A stretch of 64,000 bases of DNA from positions 1-64,000 of the forward strand of contig CAVUKZ010000011.1 in the NCBI GenBank assembly GCA_963742205.1, in the 5' to 3' direction. Shown here one piece after another: positions 9,036 to 21,782 of this stretch. Origin of the DNA: WHSW01 sp963742205 (GTDB taxonomy: Bacteria; Actinomycetota; Thermoleophilia; Solirubrobacterales; 70-9). Position 1 is the stretch's first letter, and the number at the start of each line of letters is the position of its first letter. The notes below the pieces were generated by a model. That model ran no database searches. It was not told where the DNA came from and saw nothing but the letters and a program-made list of their open reading frames with translations. The translations under genes and the position numbers were made by a program.

Positions 9036-9326
9036 TCAGACGACCTTGGCCAGGACGTCGGACTCGCGCAGCACCAGCAGGTCATCACCGTCGACCTGGA
9101 TCTCCGTGCCGCCGTATTTGCTGTAGAGGACCTCGTCGCCTTCCGCGACGTCGAGCGGGCGGCGCTTCTCGCCATCCTCGTCCCAGGCACCCTCACCGAC
9201 CGCGATGACCTTGCCCTTCTGGGGCTTCTCCTTCGCGGTGTCGGGCAGCACGATGCCGCTTGCCGTGGTCTCCTCCTCCTCGACTGCCTGCACAATGAGG
9301 CGGTCACCGAGGGGCTTCAGGTTCAT
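9036..9326 (-). CDS. groES: Co-chaperonin GroES (Hsp10)
   Basis: 96 residues. The lid of the GroEL chamber. The sequence begins MNLKPLGDRLIVQAVEEEE; the mobile loop is TASGIVLPDTAKEKPQ and the core is KGKVIAVGEG and GDEVLYSKYGGTEI. The start at 9326 is fixed by GGAGG ten bases upstream and by family length; longer upstream reading is spurious. First gene of the groES-groEL operon. Confidence 0.97.
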   Translation of the reverse strand: MNLKPLGDRLIVQAVEEEETTASGIVLPDTAKEKPQKGKVIAVGEGAWDEDGEKRRPLDVAEGDEVLYSKYGGTEIQVDGDDLLVLRESDVLAKVV

Positions 9327-9363
9327 ACGTAGATACCTCCGTCTTCGCTGTGTAAGTCCTTCG

Positions 9364-9392
9364 CTTGGCACTCTACACATGGGAGTGCCAAG
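9364..9392. promoter_or_regulatory. CIRCE operator (HrcA binding site)
   Basis: CTTGGCACTC, nine bases, GAGTGCCAAG: a perfect inverted repeat that differs from the classic TTAGCACTC-N9-GAGTGCTAA by one compensated position in each arm. It lies between the promoter and the groES start, the standard place for HrcA repression of the groE operon. Confidence 0.95.
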
Positions 9393-9403
9393 AGCTTCCG
9401 ACG

Positions 9404-9431
9404 AGTGTAGCGGACGGCCTCGGGTCGCCAA
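9404..9431 (-). promoter_or_regulatory. Probable sigma-70 promoter of groES-groEL
   Basis: On the minus strand TTGGCG (9431-9426) and TACACT (9409-9404) are separated by 16 nt. The expected transcription start would fall at or just inside the CIRCE element, so HrcA bound there would block initiation. Confidence 0.6.
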
Positions 9432-9455
9432 GTATCTAAGCCGTAAAGACTCAGA

Positions 9456-9932
9456 TCAGTCCGAGGCCAGGAGGCGCACGCCGAGCAGTTGCGCGATCCC
9501 GGTGCCGCCGTTGCGCATCACCCAGTTGTGGTTCCACGCGAAGGTGCCGCGGAGCAACGGCGCCAGGGCGTTCATCCACGGCTTGGTCGTGTGCACGTTC
9601 CACTCGTACAGCACCGCCGTGACCCCGTCCTGCTCGAACAGCCGCCAGCGCCCGGTGCCACTGAGCTCCCCGAAGGCGTCGGCCTCGATCAGGCGCGGGC
9701 GCTCGACCGTGCGCGTCTTGGCCTCGAAGACGAGGTCGTAGGGGAGCTTCGAGCGCCAGGTGAGGCGCGAGTGCGAGCCGACGCCCGACTCGTCGCCCGG
9801 TTCGAGCTCGACCACGTCCTCCACCCCGCGCCACCACGACGGCCACGCCTTCTGGTCGAAGATCGCCTCCCAGATCGGCTCGCGCGGCGACTCGAGCAGC
9901 CAGGTGGTCAGGAACCGGTAGTCGACGGGCAT
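9456..9932 (-). CDS. SRPBCC/START-like ligand-binding protein
   Basis: 158 residues with the pattern of polyketide-cyclase/START-like proteins. An amphipathic first strand (DYRFLTTWLLESPREPIWEAI) is followed by WPSWWRGVEDVVELEPGDESGVG, the TWRSKLPYDLVFEAKT strand pair and a C-terminal helix. The fold encloses a hydrophobic ligand; the ligand is unknown. Last gene of the minus-strand run crp-pcm-ASCH-SRPBCC, 12 nt after the ASCH gene. Confidence 0.8.
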   Translation of the reverse strand: MPVDYRFLTTWLLESPREPIWEAIFDQKAWPSWWRGVEDVVELEPGDESGVGSHSRLTWRSKLPYDLVFEAKTRTVERPRLIEADAFGELSGTGRWRLFEQDGVTAVLYEWNVHTTKPWMNALAPLLRGTFAWNHNWVMRNGGTGIAQLLGVRLLASD

Positions 9933-9944
9933 CCGCCGACGGGC

Positions 9945-10349
9945 TCAGTTGCGCGACGGCGTCTCGCCGTTGCCGAAGCCCCCGTGCGGGGTCTCGATCA
10001 CCTGCGAGAAGCGGACCACGGTGACCTGCTCCTCGGGATCGATCTCGCGGCCGTAGATCTGACGCATGAAGCTGAGCGTCTCCTCGACGCGGCGGAACTC
10101 CGGGTTGTCGTGCTCGATGTCGCGGGGCGAGAGCTCGCGGGCGCGCTTGACCTCGACGTCGTCGATCACCGCGGTGAAGATCTTCTCCCGCGGGCTGTGC
10201 TGGTGGCCGACGGTGATCCACACCAGCTGGCCGCGCTCGTACTTGCGCGACTTGTCGCCGAGCCTGATCGTGGCCGTCTTGCGACCGCGCTTGAGCTGGT
10301 CGACGAACGCCGGCGAGAAGAAGTTGAGCGCGTAAAGGCCTCGAGCCAT
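9945..10349 (-). CDS. ASCH-domain protein
   Basis: 134 residues. The ASCH fold (a PUA-like barrel tied to RNA binding) is suggested by YALNFFSPAFVDQLKRGRKTATIR, with its conserved Lys-Thr-hT-x-R element, and by RGQLVWITVG. The C-terminal part (EEQVTVVRF) completes the barrel. Probably RNA- or nucleotide-binding; no catalytic role can be assigned. It lies 12 nt downstream of pcm in the same transcript. Confidence 0.75.
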   Translation of the reverse strand: MARGLYALNFFSPAFVDQLKRGRKTATIRLGDKSRKYERGQLVWITVGHQHSPREKIFTAVIDDVEVKRARELSPRDIEHDNPEFRRVEETLSFMRQIYGREIDPEEQVTVVRFSQVIETPHGGFGNGETPSRN

Positions 10350-10361
10350 GACCGCGTGAGC

Positions 10362-10979
10362 CTATCGGTCGGAGAAGCCCTCTTCCCCCACGAGGGGGAC
10401 GAAGCGGCACGGTGCGATAACGCTGGCCTCGGTGCCGTGCTCGCGCTTGCGCAGCAGCGTCAGCATGTCGGTGCCCGCCTCGGAGAGCGGGATCACCATC
10501 CTGCCGCCGGGCTCGAGCTGCGCGAGCAGGCTCGGCGGGGGCGCGGGGGCGGTCGCATGGACCGCGATCGCGTCGAACGGAGCCCGTTCGGGCACCCCGC
10601 GGGTCCCGTCGCCGACCCGGATCTCGACGTTTTCCAGCCGCAGCGCCTCGATCCGGCCGCGGGCCTCCTTCGCGAGCTCATCGAACCGCTCCACGCTCAG
10701 CACCTCGCCCGCGAGCAGCGCCAGGATCGCCGTGGAGTAGCCGGACCCGGTGCCGACCTCGAGCACCCGCTCGGTGCCGGCCAGGCTCAGCGCCTGACAG
10801 ATCGCGGCCACGATCCAGGGCTGCGAGATCGTCTGGCCGTCGCCGATCGGCAGGGCGGAGTCGGCGTACGCTCGGCGACCGAGCCGCTCGGAGACGAACA
10901 GCTCTCGTGGGACGGAGGCCATCGCCGCGAGCACCCTGGCGTCGGCGATCCCCCGCCGCCGCAGCTGGCGCTCGACCAT
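10362..10979 (-). CDS. pcm: Protein-L-isoaspartate O-methyltransferase
   Basis: 205 residues. Repairs isoaspartyl damage by SAM-dependent methylation. Family blocks in order: MASVPRELFV, ALPIGDGQTISQPWIVA (the diagnostic PIMT motif), VLEVGTGSGYSTAILA (SAM motif I), VGDGTRGVPERAPFDAI and LEPGGRMVIPL. The ATG at 10979 is used. A CTG at 11009 that overlaps the crp stop (CTGA) would add ten residues in frame and cannot be excluded. Confidence 0.93.
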   Translation of the reverse strand: MVERQLRRRGIADARVLAAMASVPRELFVSERLGRRAYADSALPIGDGQTISQPWIVAAICQALSLAGTERVLEVGTGSGYSTAILALLAGEVLSVERFDELAKEARGRIEALRLENVEIRVGDGTRGVPERAPFDAIAVHATAPAPPPSLLAQLEPGGRMVIPLSEAGTDMLTLLRKREHGTEASVIAPCRFVPLVGEEGFSDR

Positions 10980-11005
10980 TCGCTCGCGCTGGTCGGCGTA
11001 GCGGC

Positions 11006-11689
11006 TCAGAAGATGTAGGCGCGCAGGCGCCTGGGCTCGAGCACGGTTACCCGCCCACGGCCCACCGCGACTACGCCCGCGCGCTCGAGCGTGGCGAGAA
11101 AGCGGCTGACGCTCTCACGCGACGTGCCCGCGAGCTGGGCCAGGTCCGCCTGCGTCATGCGCACCGTGATCCCGCTGCGCTCCTCCGGAATCGCCTCCTC
11201 GGCGATCAGCTGCGCGAGCACACCGGCCACGCGGCTGGGCACCGTCTGGAATGACTGGCGCGCAACGCGCTCGTTGGTCTCCCGCAGCCGGCGGGTGATC
11301 GCGACGATCAGCTTGGCCGCGATGTCCCCGTGCTCGGCGATCACCCGGCGGACGTCCGAGGCGGGCAGCGCCAGGAGCTGCGCATCCGAGAGCGTCTCGA
11401 CGCTGGCCGAGCGACTCCCTCCGTCCAGCATCGCCAGCTCACCGAAGATGTCGCCGGGGCCCAGGGTCGCGAGCGCGATCGCGCGGCCATCGGAATGCTC
11501 GCGGGTCACCCGCAGGTCGCCCTCACGCACGATGTAGCAGGCGTCGGAGTGGTCGCCCTCGTGGAAGACGCGCACGCCCCTGGGGAACGAGCGCGGGATG
11601 GCGACCGCGGCGATCCGCTCCAGCTCCGAGCCCGAGAGCTCAGCGAAAAGCGGTACACGCGTGAGCAGCTGTGCGGAATCCTCGCCCAT
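11006..11689 (-). CDS. Crp/Fnr-family transcription regulator
   Basis: 227 residues. N-terminal cyclic-nucleotide-binding beta barrel (LFAELSGSELERIAAVAI, GDIFGELAMLDGGSRSASVETL), the long dimerisation helix, then a winged helix with recognition region MTQADLAQLAGTSRESVSRFL. The GELA-x-SASV pocket pattern is close to cAMP-type binding pockets, but the ligand is not proven. It is the first gene of the run with pcm, ASCH and SRPBCC, suggesting it may regulate its own operon. Confidence 0.9.
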   Translation of the reverse strand: MGEDSAQLLTRVPLFAELSGSELERIAAVAIPRSFPRGVRVFHEGDHSDACYIVREGDLRVTREHSDGRAIALATLGPGDIFGELAMLDGGSRSASVETLSDAQLLALPASDVRRVIAEHGDIAAKLIVAITRRLRETNERVARQSFQTVPSRVAGVLAQLIAEEAIPEERSGITVRMTQADLAQLAGTSRESVSRFLATLERAGVVAVGRGRVTVLEPRRLRAYIF

Positions 11690-11708
11690 CCGCGCTGAAG
11701 TATCGCGC

Positions 11709-11876
11709 TTATCCGGGCAGATCGAGGATGTCGAGCCCGACCGGTCGGCGGTTGCGATACGGGCCGGCGCCCACGGTCGAGAACGGGACCGGGGTCTGGC
11801 CCTGATCGGCCTCGCCGTAGACGTCCAGCGACGGCACGATCCCGACCAGGTCGAAGCGCCGCAGGACGAACGGCAC
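11709..11876 (-). CDS. Short unrecognised coding-like ORF, possibly a gene remnant
   Basis: Between crp and nei the minus strand has a frame with strongly protein-like composition (VPFVLRRFDLVGIVPSLDVYG, then PYRNRRPVGLDILDLPG and a TAA stop). It is open from about 11918. The only usual start is GTG at 11876, giving 55 residues, but a purine stretch sits too close (3 nt) for a good ribosome site. The frame continues naturally upstream of that GTG until a TGA, so this may be the 3' end of a decayed gene. No family recognised. Confidence 0.35.
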   Translation of the reverse strand: MPFVLRRFDLVGIVPSLDVYGEADQGQTPVPFSTVGAGPYRNRRPVGLDILDLPG

Positions 11877-11926
11877 GCTCTCCGACGCGAGCAGCGACGG
11901 CGATCGGACCCCTGCCCTTCACACCG

Positions 11927-12694
11927 TTACGAACCCTGACACACGGGACACCAGTAGGCAATGCGATTGTCGTCACCCTGGCCACGGGAGGAGATCTGAT
12001 TTCCACACCGTGGACAGCCGCCGGTGCGATTGGCGCGGTAGATCGAACGCGGCCGCCGGCCCTTGGCGATCGACGCCTTCATCACGCGTTCGTTTTCGGC
12101 CACCACCAGCTCGAGCTCATCGGCGCCGAGGTCGTCGACCTTCCGCCACGGGCTCACCCTGGCCGCAAACAGCGCCTCCACCCGGATCGCGTTCCCGATC
12201 CCGGCGATGATCTCCTGGTCGAGCAGCGCGTCGCCGATCTCGCGCCCGGCCCCGAAGCGCCGGAGCCGGTCGACCGCCTCGTCGCGGTCGAAGCCCGGTC
12301 GCAGCGGATCCGGCCCGAGCCGCCGGAGGCCGGGGTCGTTGCGCAGCCGGGACTCGCTCACGAGGCGCAGGATCTTGCCTCCGTTCTGGGAGGCGATGGC
12401 CCGCCCCGACGCCATCCGCAACCACGGGCGCCCGTACGGCAGGCGGCCGTCGGCGGTCACGAACCAACGGCCGTTCATCCCCAGGTGACTGTGGAGCGCG
12501 AGGTCGTTGGAGAAGTGCGCGATGAGGTGCTTGCCGAACGCCTCGACCTGCTCCACGGTGGCACCCTGCAGCTCCGCGGCGCGGCGGTGAAGCGGCGAGC
12601 GCGGATTCGGGGCGTCCGCGACCTCGAGCCGTTTGCCGGCGAGCGCGACGTGCATGCGACGCGCCGCCGCGTGGATCGTGTCGCCCTCGGGCAC
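11927..12694 (-). CDS. nei: Fpg/Nei-family DNA glycosylase (endonuclease VIII-like)
   Basis: 255 residues. Base-excision repair of oxidised bases. It begins (M)PEGDTIH: Pro2 is the Schiff-base nucleophile and Glu3 the general acid, and the GDTIH form marks the Nei rather than the Fpg branch. The H2TH region follows (GDALLDQEIIAGIGNAIRVEALF), and a C-terminal zinc finger is intact (CPRCG...CPVC). The start is GTG at 12694, 11 nt after the lhr stop. An lhr-nei pair is also known in mycobacteria, so the two probably work together in repair. Confidence 0.93.
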   Translation of the reverse strand: MPEGDTIHAAARRMHVALAGKRLEVADAPNPRSPLHRRAAELQGATVEQVEAFGKHLIAHFSNDLALHSHLGMNGRWFVTADGRLPYGRPWLRMASGRAIASQNGGKILRLVSESRLRNDPGLRRLGPDPLRPGFDRDEAVDRLRRFGAGREIGDALLDQEIIAGIGNAIRVEALFAARVSPWRKVDDLGADELELVVAENERVMKASIAKGRRPRSIYRANRTGGCPRCGNQISSRGQGDDNRIAYWCPVCQGS

Positions 12695-12705
12695 CTAGCG
12701 GTGCC

Positions 12706-17235
<4,530 letters not shown>

Positions 17236-17262
17236 TCGCAACCGATCGAGTTTACGGACCGA

Positions 17263-17707
17263 TCAGCCGGAGGGCGGGACGCACTGCGCGACCGTGTCGC
17301 GGTACTCCGGAGACGAGTTCGAGTCGACCACTGCGATCACGTTCCCGCTCTGGACGAGCTTGTCCTCGATCGGGATCACCGCCTCGGACGAATCGAGCTG
17401 TGCGAGCTCCTCCTCCTGGTCGATCACCGCCTGCGGGTCGTCGGTGACCCAGACGTTGGCCGAGCCCTGCTGGCTCGAGACGCCGAGGTCGGGCGGCACC
17501 TTCACCAGGCTTACCTCGACCTTGCGGGGGTGCTGGCCGAGGTCGTCGAAGCAGGCGCTCACCTCGCTCACGCGTCGCCGTCGCCGAGGAGGTCTCGTCG
17601 GAGCCGTCGTCGCCTCCCCCGCACGCGCCCAGCGTGAGCGCGGCCGTCGCCAACGCCCCGACGACGAGCCGCCGCGCGGCCGTGTTCTTGTGTGCAGCCT
17701 GGTTCAT
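17263..17707 (-). pseudogene. Small lipoprotein, one frameshift
   Basis: The N-terminus is a clean lipoprotein signal: MNQAAHKNTAARRL, a hydrophobic stretch, then lipobox LGAC followed by GGGDDGSDETSS. The mature part continues in another frame from about 17575: VSACFDDLGQHPRKVEVSLV, VWVTDDPQAVIDQEEELAQL, SGNVIAVVDSNSSPEYRDTVAQC. A 1-nt indel near 17571-17585 separates the two; joined, the protein is about 147 residues with cysteines at both ends of the mature domain. Function unknown. Because both halves look healthy, sequencing error is plausible. Confidence 0.65.
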
Positions 17708-17743
17708 CGGCCGCGCAGGATTGCACTTGCTTAGGCTGGACCG

Positions 17744-18163
17744 ATGGCGCGGCCGAGCAACCTCGACCTGATCCGGGAGGGCATCGACGCGTTCAACCGC
17801 GGCGATTGGGAGGTGATCGTCGGTGCGCTGGCAGAGGACGTCGAGTGGAAGCGCGTCGAGGGTCTCCCGGACGGAGGTGGCGTACTCCGCGGCCGGGAGG
17901 AGGTCCGCCGCTTCCTCCAACCGGACGTCTTCGCAGCGAGCCGCTTCGAGGCGCTCGAGGTGGTCGAGGGCGATGACGTGATCATGGTCCACGGCGTCTT
18001 TCGAGCCACCGGCGCGGCGAGCGGGATCGAGCTCGACGTGGAGGCCTACACCGTCTACAAGCTCAACGACCAGGGGCTCGCCCGGCGGGTCGAGAACTGG
18101 AACGATCGCGCTGCGGCGGAGAGGTCGGCGGGCCTGCGGTTCGGCGGCGCCGGCCCCCGCTAG
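17744..18163 (+). CDS. SnoaL-like/NTF2-fold protein
   Basis: 139 residues. Typical opening helix of the SnoaL-like NTF2 family (NLDLIREGIDAFNRGDWEVIV) followed by LAEDVEWKRVEG, RGREEVRRFL and the curved sheet (VIMVHGVFRATG, YTVYKLNDQGLARRVENW). These small cone-shaped proteins bind or isomerise small hydrophobic molecules. A second member occurs at 42262-42654. Its stop shares CTAG (18160-18163) with the convergent rfbC stop. Confidence 0.82.
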   Translation: MARPSNLDLIREGIDAFNRGDWEVIVGALAEDVEWKRVEGLPDGGGVLRGREEVRRFLQPDVFAASRFEALEVVEGDDVIMVHGVFRATGAASGIELDVEAYTVYKLNDQGLARRVENWNDRAAAERSAGLRFGGAGPR

Positions 18164-18708
18164 AACGGCAGGTCGTCGGCGATCTCGGCGAGGCGCGGAG
18201 CGGTCGCGTCGCGCTGGGAGACCTGCGGCTCGGCCACGGGCCACTCGACCGCGACCTGCGGGTCGTCCCAGGCGATCCCGGCCTCGGTCTCGGGGGCGTA
18301 GGTGCTCGAGAGCTTGTAATGGACGTCGGCGACCTCGGAGAGGACGCAGAAGCCGTGCGCGAACCCGACCGGGACGAAGAACTGGCGGTGGAGATCGTCG
18401 TCGAGCTCGTACCCCTCCCACTGACCGTAGGTCGGCGAGTCGCGGCGGAGGTCCACCGCGACGTCCCAGATCCGCCCCCGCAGGCAGCGGACCAGCTTCG
18501 CCTGCCCGGGCGTCGTCTGGAAGTGCAGCCCGCGCAGGATGCCGCCGCGCGATCGCGAGTGATTGTCCTGGACGAAGTCGACGTCGACGCCGAGCTCGCG
18601 CCAGGCGTCGGCGCTGAACGTCTCGACCAGAAAGCCACGGTCGTCGCCGTGGACCTGAGGCTCGAGCAGGACCGTCCCCTCGAGCCTCGTCTCGAGCCGC
18701 TTCGGCAT
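18160..18708 (-). CDS. rfbC: dTDP-4-dehydrorhamnose 3,5-epimerase
   Basis: 182 residues. Third step of dTDP-L-rhamnose synthesis. Family blocks: HGDDRGFLVETF, FVQDNHSRSRGGILRGLHFQ (contains the catalytic His of the RGLHFQ motif), KLVRCLRGRIWDVAVDLRRDSPTYG, FVPVGFAHGFCVLSE (YxxxF/GFAHGF region) and YAPETEAGIAWDDP. The ATG at 18708 overlaps the rfbB stop (TGATG). Last gene of the rfbA-D-B-C operon. Confidence 0.95.
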   Translation of the reverse strand: MPKRLETRLEGTVLLEPQVHGDDRGFLVETFSADAWRELGVDVDFVQDNHSRSRGGILRGLHFQTTPGQAKLVRCLRGRIWDVAVDLRRDSPTYGQWEGYELDDDLHRQFFVPVGFAHGFCVLSEVADVHYKLSSTYAPETEAGIAWDDPQVAVEWPVAEPQVSQRDATAPRLAEIADDLPF

Positions 18709-19706
18709 CAGCCCAGCGCCGACCCGTACTGGCGCTCGTAGTACTCGCGGTACTCCCCGGAGCGGATCGGCAGCCACCACCACTCGTTGTCGCGATACCA
18801 CTGGACCGTGCGCTCGATCCCCTCGTCGAAGCCGACCGCGGCGCTCCAGCCAAGCGCCTCGGTCCGCGCCGAGGCGAGCGAGTACCGCCGGTCGTGGCCG
18901 AGGCGGTCGTCGACGTATTCGATCAGCGACTCGTCGCGTCCGGTGAGCTCGAGGATCCGCTTGACGACGTCGATGTTGGGGAGCTCGTCGGGTCCGCCGA
19001 CGTTGTAGACCTCGCCGGGCTCGCCGAACTCGAGCACGGTGTCGATCGCGCTCGCGAAATCCGACACCCAGAGCCAGTTGCGGACCTGCATCCCGTCGCC
19101 GTACACCGGCAGGCGGTCGCCCGCGAGGGCGTTGAGGATGCACAGCGGGATCAGCTTCTCCGGGTACTGCCGGGGCCCGTAGTTGTTGGAGGCGCGGACG
19201 ATGAGCGCCTCGGTCCCGTACGTGTTCCGGTACGCGCCGACCATCATGTCGCCGCCGGCCTTCGACGCCGAGTAGGGCGACGACGGGTCGATCGGCGAGG
19301 TCTCCGTGAACGACCCCTCGTCGATCGAGCCGTACACCTCGTCCGTGGAGATCTGCAGGTGGCGGATGCCGGCCTCGCGCGCGGCCTCCAGGAGCACGTA
19401 GGTGCCGAAGACGTCGGTCTGGATGAACTCGCCCGGGGCGGTGATGGAACGGTCCACGTGGGTCTCGGCCGCGAAGTTGACGATCGCGTCGCACCCGTCA
19501 AGCGCCGCCTTGACCGCCTCGGAGTCGACGATGTCGGCGGCGACGAACCCGAGCCGGCCGGGGTCGAGATCCTGGAGGTTCTCGCGGCGGCCGGCGTAGG
19601 TGAGCTTGTCGAGCACCCGCACCGAGTTGTCCGGGTGGGTCTCGAGCCGGTGACGGACGTAGGCGGAACCGATGAAGCCGGCGCCGCCGGTGACGAGCAC
19701 GTTCAC
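18708..19706 (-). CDS. rfbB: dTDP-glucose 4,6-dehydratase
   Basis: 332 residues. Second step of the pathway: NAD-dependent oxidation, dehydration and reduction of dTDP-glucose. NAD motif VTGGAGFIGSAYV; FAAETHVDRSI; STDEVYGSI with the catalytic Asp-Glu pair; YSASKAGGDMMV carrying the YxxxK; RASNNYGPRQYPEKLIPL. It starts with GTG at 19706, which overlaps the rfbD stop as GTGA. Confidence 0.96.
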   Translation of the reverse strand: MNVLVTGGAGFIGSAYVRHRLETHPDNSVRVLDKLTYAGRRENLQDLDPGRLGFVAADIVDSEAVKAALDGCDAIVNFAAETHVDRSITAPGEFIQTDVFGTYVLLEAAREAGIRHLQISTDEVYGSIDEGSFTETSPIDPSSPYSASKAGGDMMVGAYRNTYGTEALIVRASNNYGPRQYPEKLIPLCILNALAGDRLPVYGDGMQVRNWLWVSDFASAIDTVLEFGEPGEVYNVGGPDELPNIDVVKRILELTGRDESLIEYVDDRLGHDRRYSLASARTEALGWSAAVGFDEGIERTVQWYRDNEWWWLPIRSGEYREYYERQYGSALG

Positions 19707-20572
19707 GCTGGGGTCCTCGCTTCCCGGGCCGCCAGATACTCGGCTAGACCCTGATGCCAGTCGGGGAGCACGATCGGATCGCTGCGCTCACTGACGAGCA
19801 GCGACAGGGCAGGGCGCGGGGCCGGGCGGCCGAGCATCTCGGTGGAACCGGACATCACCCGGCAGTCAACGCCTGCCTGGTCGAAGATCTCCTGCGCGTA
19901 CTCAAACCACGAGCAGCGCCCGGACGCGGCGATGTGGTGAATGCCGAACTCGTCGGATTCGATCAGCAGGGCGAGCGCCTGGGCGAGGTGCGGCGTGTAC
20001 GTCGGGCTCGCGACCTGGTCGGAGACCACGATCACCTCGGGCTGCTCGGCGCCGACCCGGAGCATGGTCTCGACGAAGTTCGGGCCGTTGGTCCCGAACA
20101 GCCAGGACGAGCGGACGATGAAGTGGCGCGGGTTGGCGGTCGCGACGGAGGTCTCGCCCGCCTGCTTGGAACGCCCGTAGGCGGAGATCGCGGCGGGCAG
20201 ATCGGACTCGACGTACGGCGCCCCCTTGCCCCCGTCGAAGACGTAGTCGCTGGAGACGTAGAGGGACTTGGCCCCGTAGGTTCCCGCGGTCGCGGAGACG
20301 ATCCCGGCGGCGGTGTCGTTGACCTCCATCGCGGCGCGCTCGGAGGCCTCGGCCCCGTCGACGTCCGTCCAGGCGGCGCAGTTGACGACCACGTCCGGCC
20401 GCAGATCGCCGATCGCGTCCTCGACCGCGTGCGCGTCGGTGATGTCGAGCTCGGCCCGCGCCAGCCCGATCACGGTGTGGCCGCGGGCCGTGATCGCGTC
20501 GACCGTGTCGCGGCCGAGCATCCCGCCGGCGCCCGCGACCAGCACCCGTATGTCGCGGTCGGGGGCGCTCAC
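19703..20572 (-). CDS. rfbD: dTDP-4-dehydrorhamnose reductase
   Basis: 289 residues. Final reduction to dTDP-L-rhamnose. Rossmann motif VLVAGAGGMLGRDTV, ELDITDAHAVEDAI, VVNCAAWTDVDGAE, STAGTYGAK-like region, YVSSDYVFDG and YGRSKQAGE (YxxxK), RSSWLFGTNGPNFV. Start GTG at 20572 overlaps the rfbA stop (GTGA). Confidence 0.95.
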   Translation of the reverse strand: MSAPDRDIRVLVAGAGGMLGRDTVDAITARGHTVIGLARAELDITDAHAVEDAIGDLRPDVVVNCAAWTDVDGAEASERAAMEVNDTAAGIVSATAGTYGAKSLYVSSDYVFDGGKGAPYVESDLPAAISAYGRSKQAGETSVATANPRHFIVRSSWLFGTNGPNFVETMLRVGAEQPEVIVVSDQVASPTYTPHLAQALALLIESDEFGIHHIAASGRCSWFEYAQEIFDQAGVDCRVMSGSTEMLGRPAPRPALSLLVSERSDPIVLPDWHQGLAEYLAAREARTPA

Positions 20573-21645
20573 GGAATGCGGATGTCCGCGTTGTCGCCGA
20601 CGATCATCCGCAACGTCTTCGGCATCTCGTCGCTCTTGCAGAGCTTGACGTTGCGGCCGAGCAGGCTTGCCTCCATGCGCACGTCGAGGTCGCGAATGAC
20701 GGCGCCCGCGAGCAGGATCGAGTGCTCGACCTCGGAGCCGACGATCTCGACCCCGGGGGCAATCGAGGTGTACGGGCCGACGTAGGAGTCGACGATCCGC
20801 GCACCCTCGCCGATCACCGCCGGACCGCGGACGACCGAGCGTTCGAGCTTGGCCCCAGCGGCGATTGCGACCCGTCCCTCGACGCGGCTGGCGTCGTCGA
20901 GATCGCCATCGACGGCGCGCTCGAGGTCCTCGAGCACGAGCCGGTTCGCCTCCAACATGTCGGCGAGCTGTCCGGTGTCCTTCCACCAGCCGCTCACCGT
21001 GTGGCTCTCGACGCGCGAGCCGTTGTCGATCAGCCGCTGGATCGCGTCGGTGATCTCGAGCTCGCCGCGCCCGGACGGCTCGATCGACCGCGCGGCCTCG
21101 AGGATCGCCGGGGTGAACATGTAGACACCGACGAGGGCCATGTCGCTCGGCGGCTCCTTCGGCTTCTCGACCAGACGCACGACGGTGCCGCCGTTGAGCT
21201 CGGCGACGCCGTAGTGCCATGGGTCGGGAACGGGTGTGAGCAGGATCAGGGCGTCGGGCTGGTGATCGCGGAAGGCGCCGACCAGATCGGTGATCCCGTC
21301 GCGGAGCAGGTTGTCGCCGAGGTACATGACGAACGGCGATTCGCCCAGGAACCCCTCGGCCGTGAGCACCGCGTGCGCGAGGCCGGCGGGCTCGTCCTGG
21401 AGGATGTAGGTGATCGAGGCGCCGAACCGCGACCCGTCGCCGGCGGCCTCGCGGATCTCCTCGCCCGTCTCCGGCGCAATGATGATGCCGATGTCCTCGA
21501 TCCCCGCCCGCACGAGCGCCTCGATGCCATAGAAGAGCACCGGCTTGTTCGCCACCGGGACAAGCTGCTTAGCTGAGGTGTGCGTGATCGGGCGCAGGCG
21601 GGTGCCCGCGCCGCCGGACAGGATCAGGCCCTTCAGCGGCTTCAT
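20569..21645 (-). CDS. rfbA: Glucose-1-phosphate thymidylyltransferase, long form
   Basis: 358 residues. Makes dTDP-glucose from dTTP and glucose-1-phosphate; first gene of the rhamnose operon. Nucleotidyltransferase signature LILSGGAGTRLRPITHTSAKQLVPVANKP; LGDNLL metal/sugar region; EKPKEPPSDMALVGVYMF. It is about 65 residues longer than classic RmlA; the extra C-terminus looks like a left-handed beta-helix (RVEGRVAIAAGAKLERSVV, GPAVIGEGARIVDSYVGPYTSI), as in the RmlA-long/antibiotic-pathway subgroup. Rhamnose probably decorates cell-wall or surface glycans. Confidence 0.93.
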   Translation of the reverse strand: MKPLKGLILSGGAGTRLRPITHTSAKQLVPVANKPVLFYGIEALVRAGIEDIGIIIAPETGEEIREAAGDGSRFGASITYILQDEPAGLAHAVLTAEGFLGESPFVMYLGDNLLRDGITDLVGAFRDHQPDALILLTPVPDPWHYGVAELNGGTVVRLVEKPKEPPSDMALVGVYMFTPAILEAARSIEPSGRGELEITDAIQRLIDNGSRVESHTVSGWWKDTGQLADMLEANRLVLEDLERAVDGDLDDASRVEGRVAIAAGAKLERSVVRGPAVIGEGARIVDSYVGPYTSIAPGVEIVGSEVEHSILLAGAVIRDLDVRMEASLLGRNVKLCKSDEMPKTLRMIVGDNADIRIP

Positions 21646-21782
21646 CGGCCCGGGAGGCTAGCGTCGGCCGCTGGGCGCCGCATCCGCTACGGCGGCTCGG
21701 CGCGAGGCGGGTTCCGTTACAAAGAGTGCTTCGCCCGGGCGCTGCCGGGCAAACAGACGAGCAACAGACCGGAGGAAACCAC

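Noticed and set aside
7811..9208. 465-codon plus-strand ORF opposite groEL-groES
   Set aside because: Antisense shadow; the minus-strand proteins are unmistakable chaperonins.
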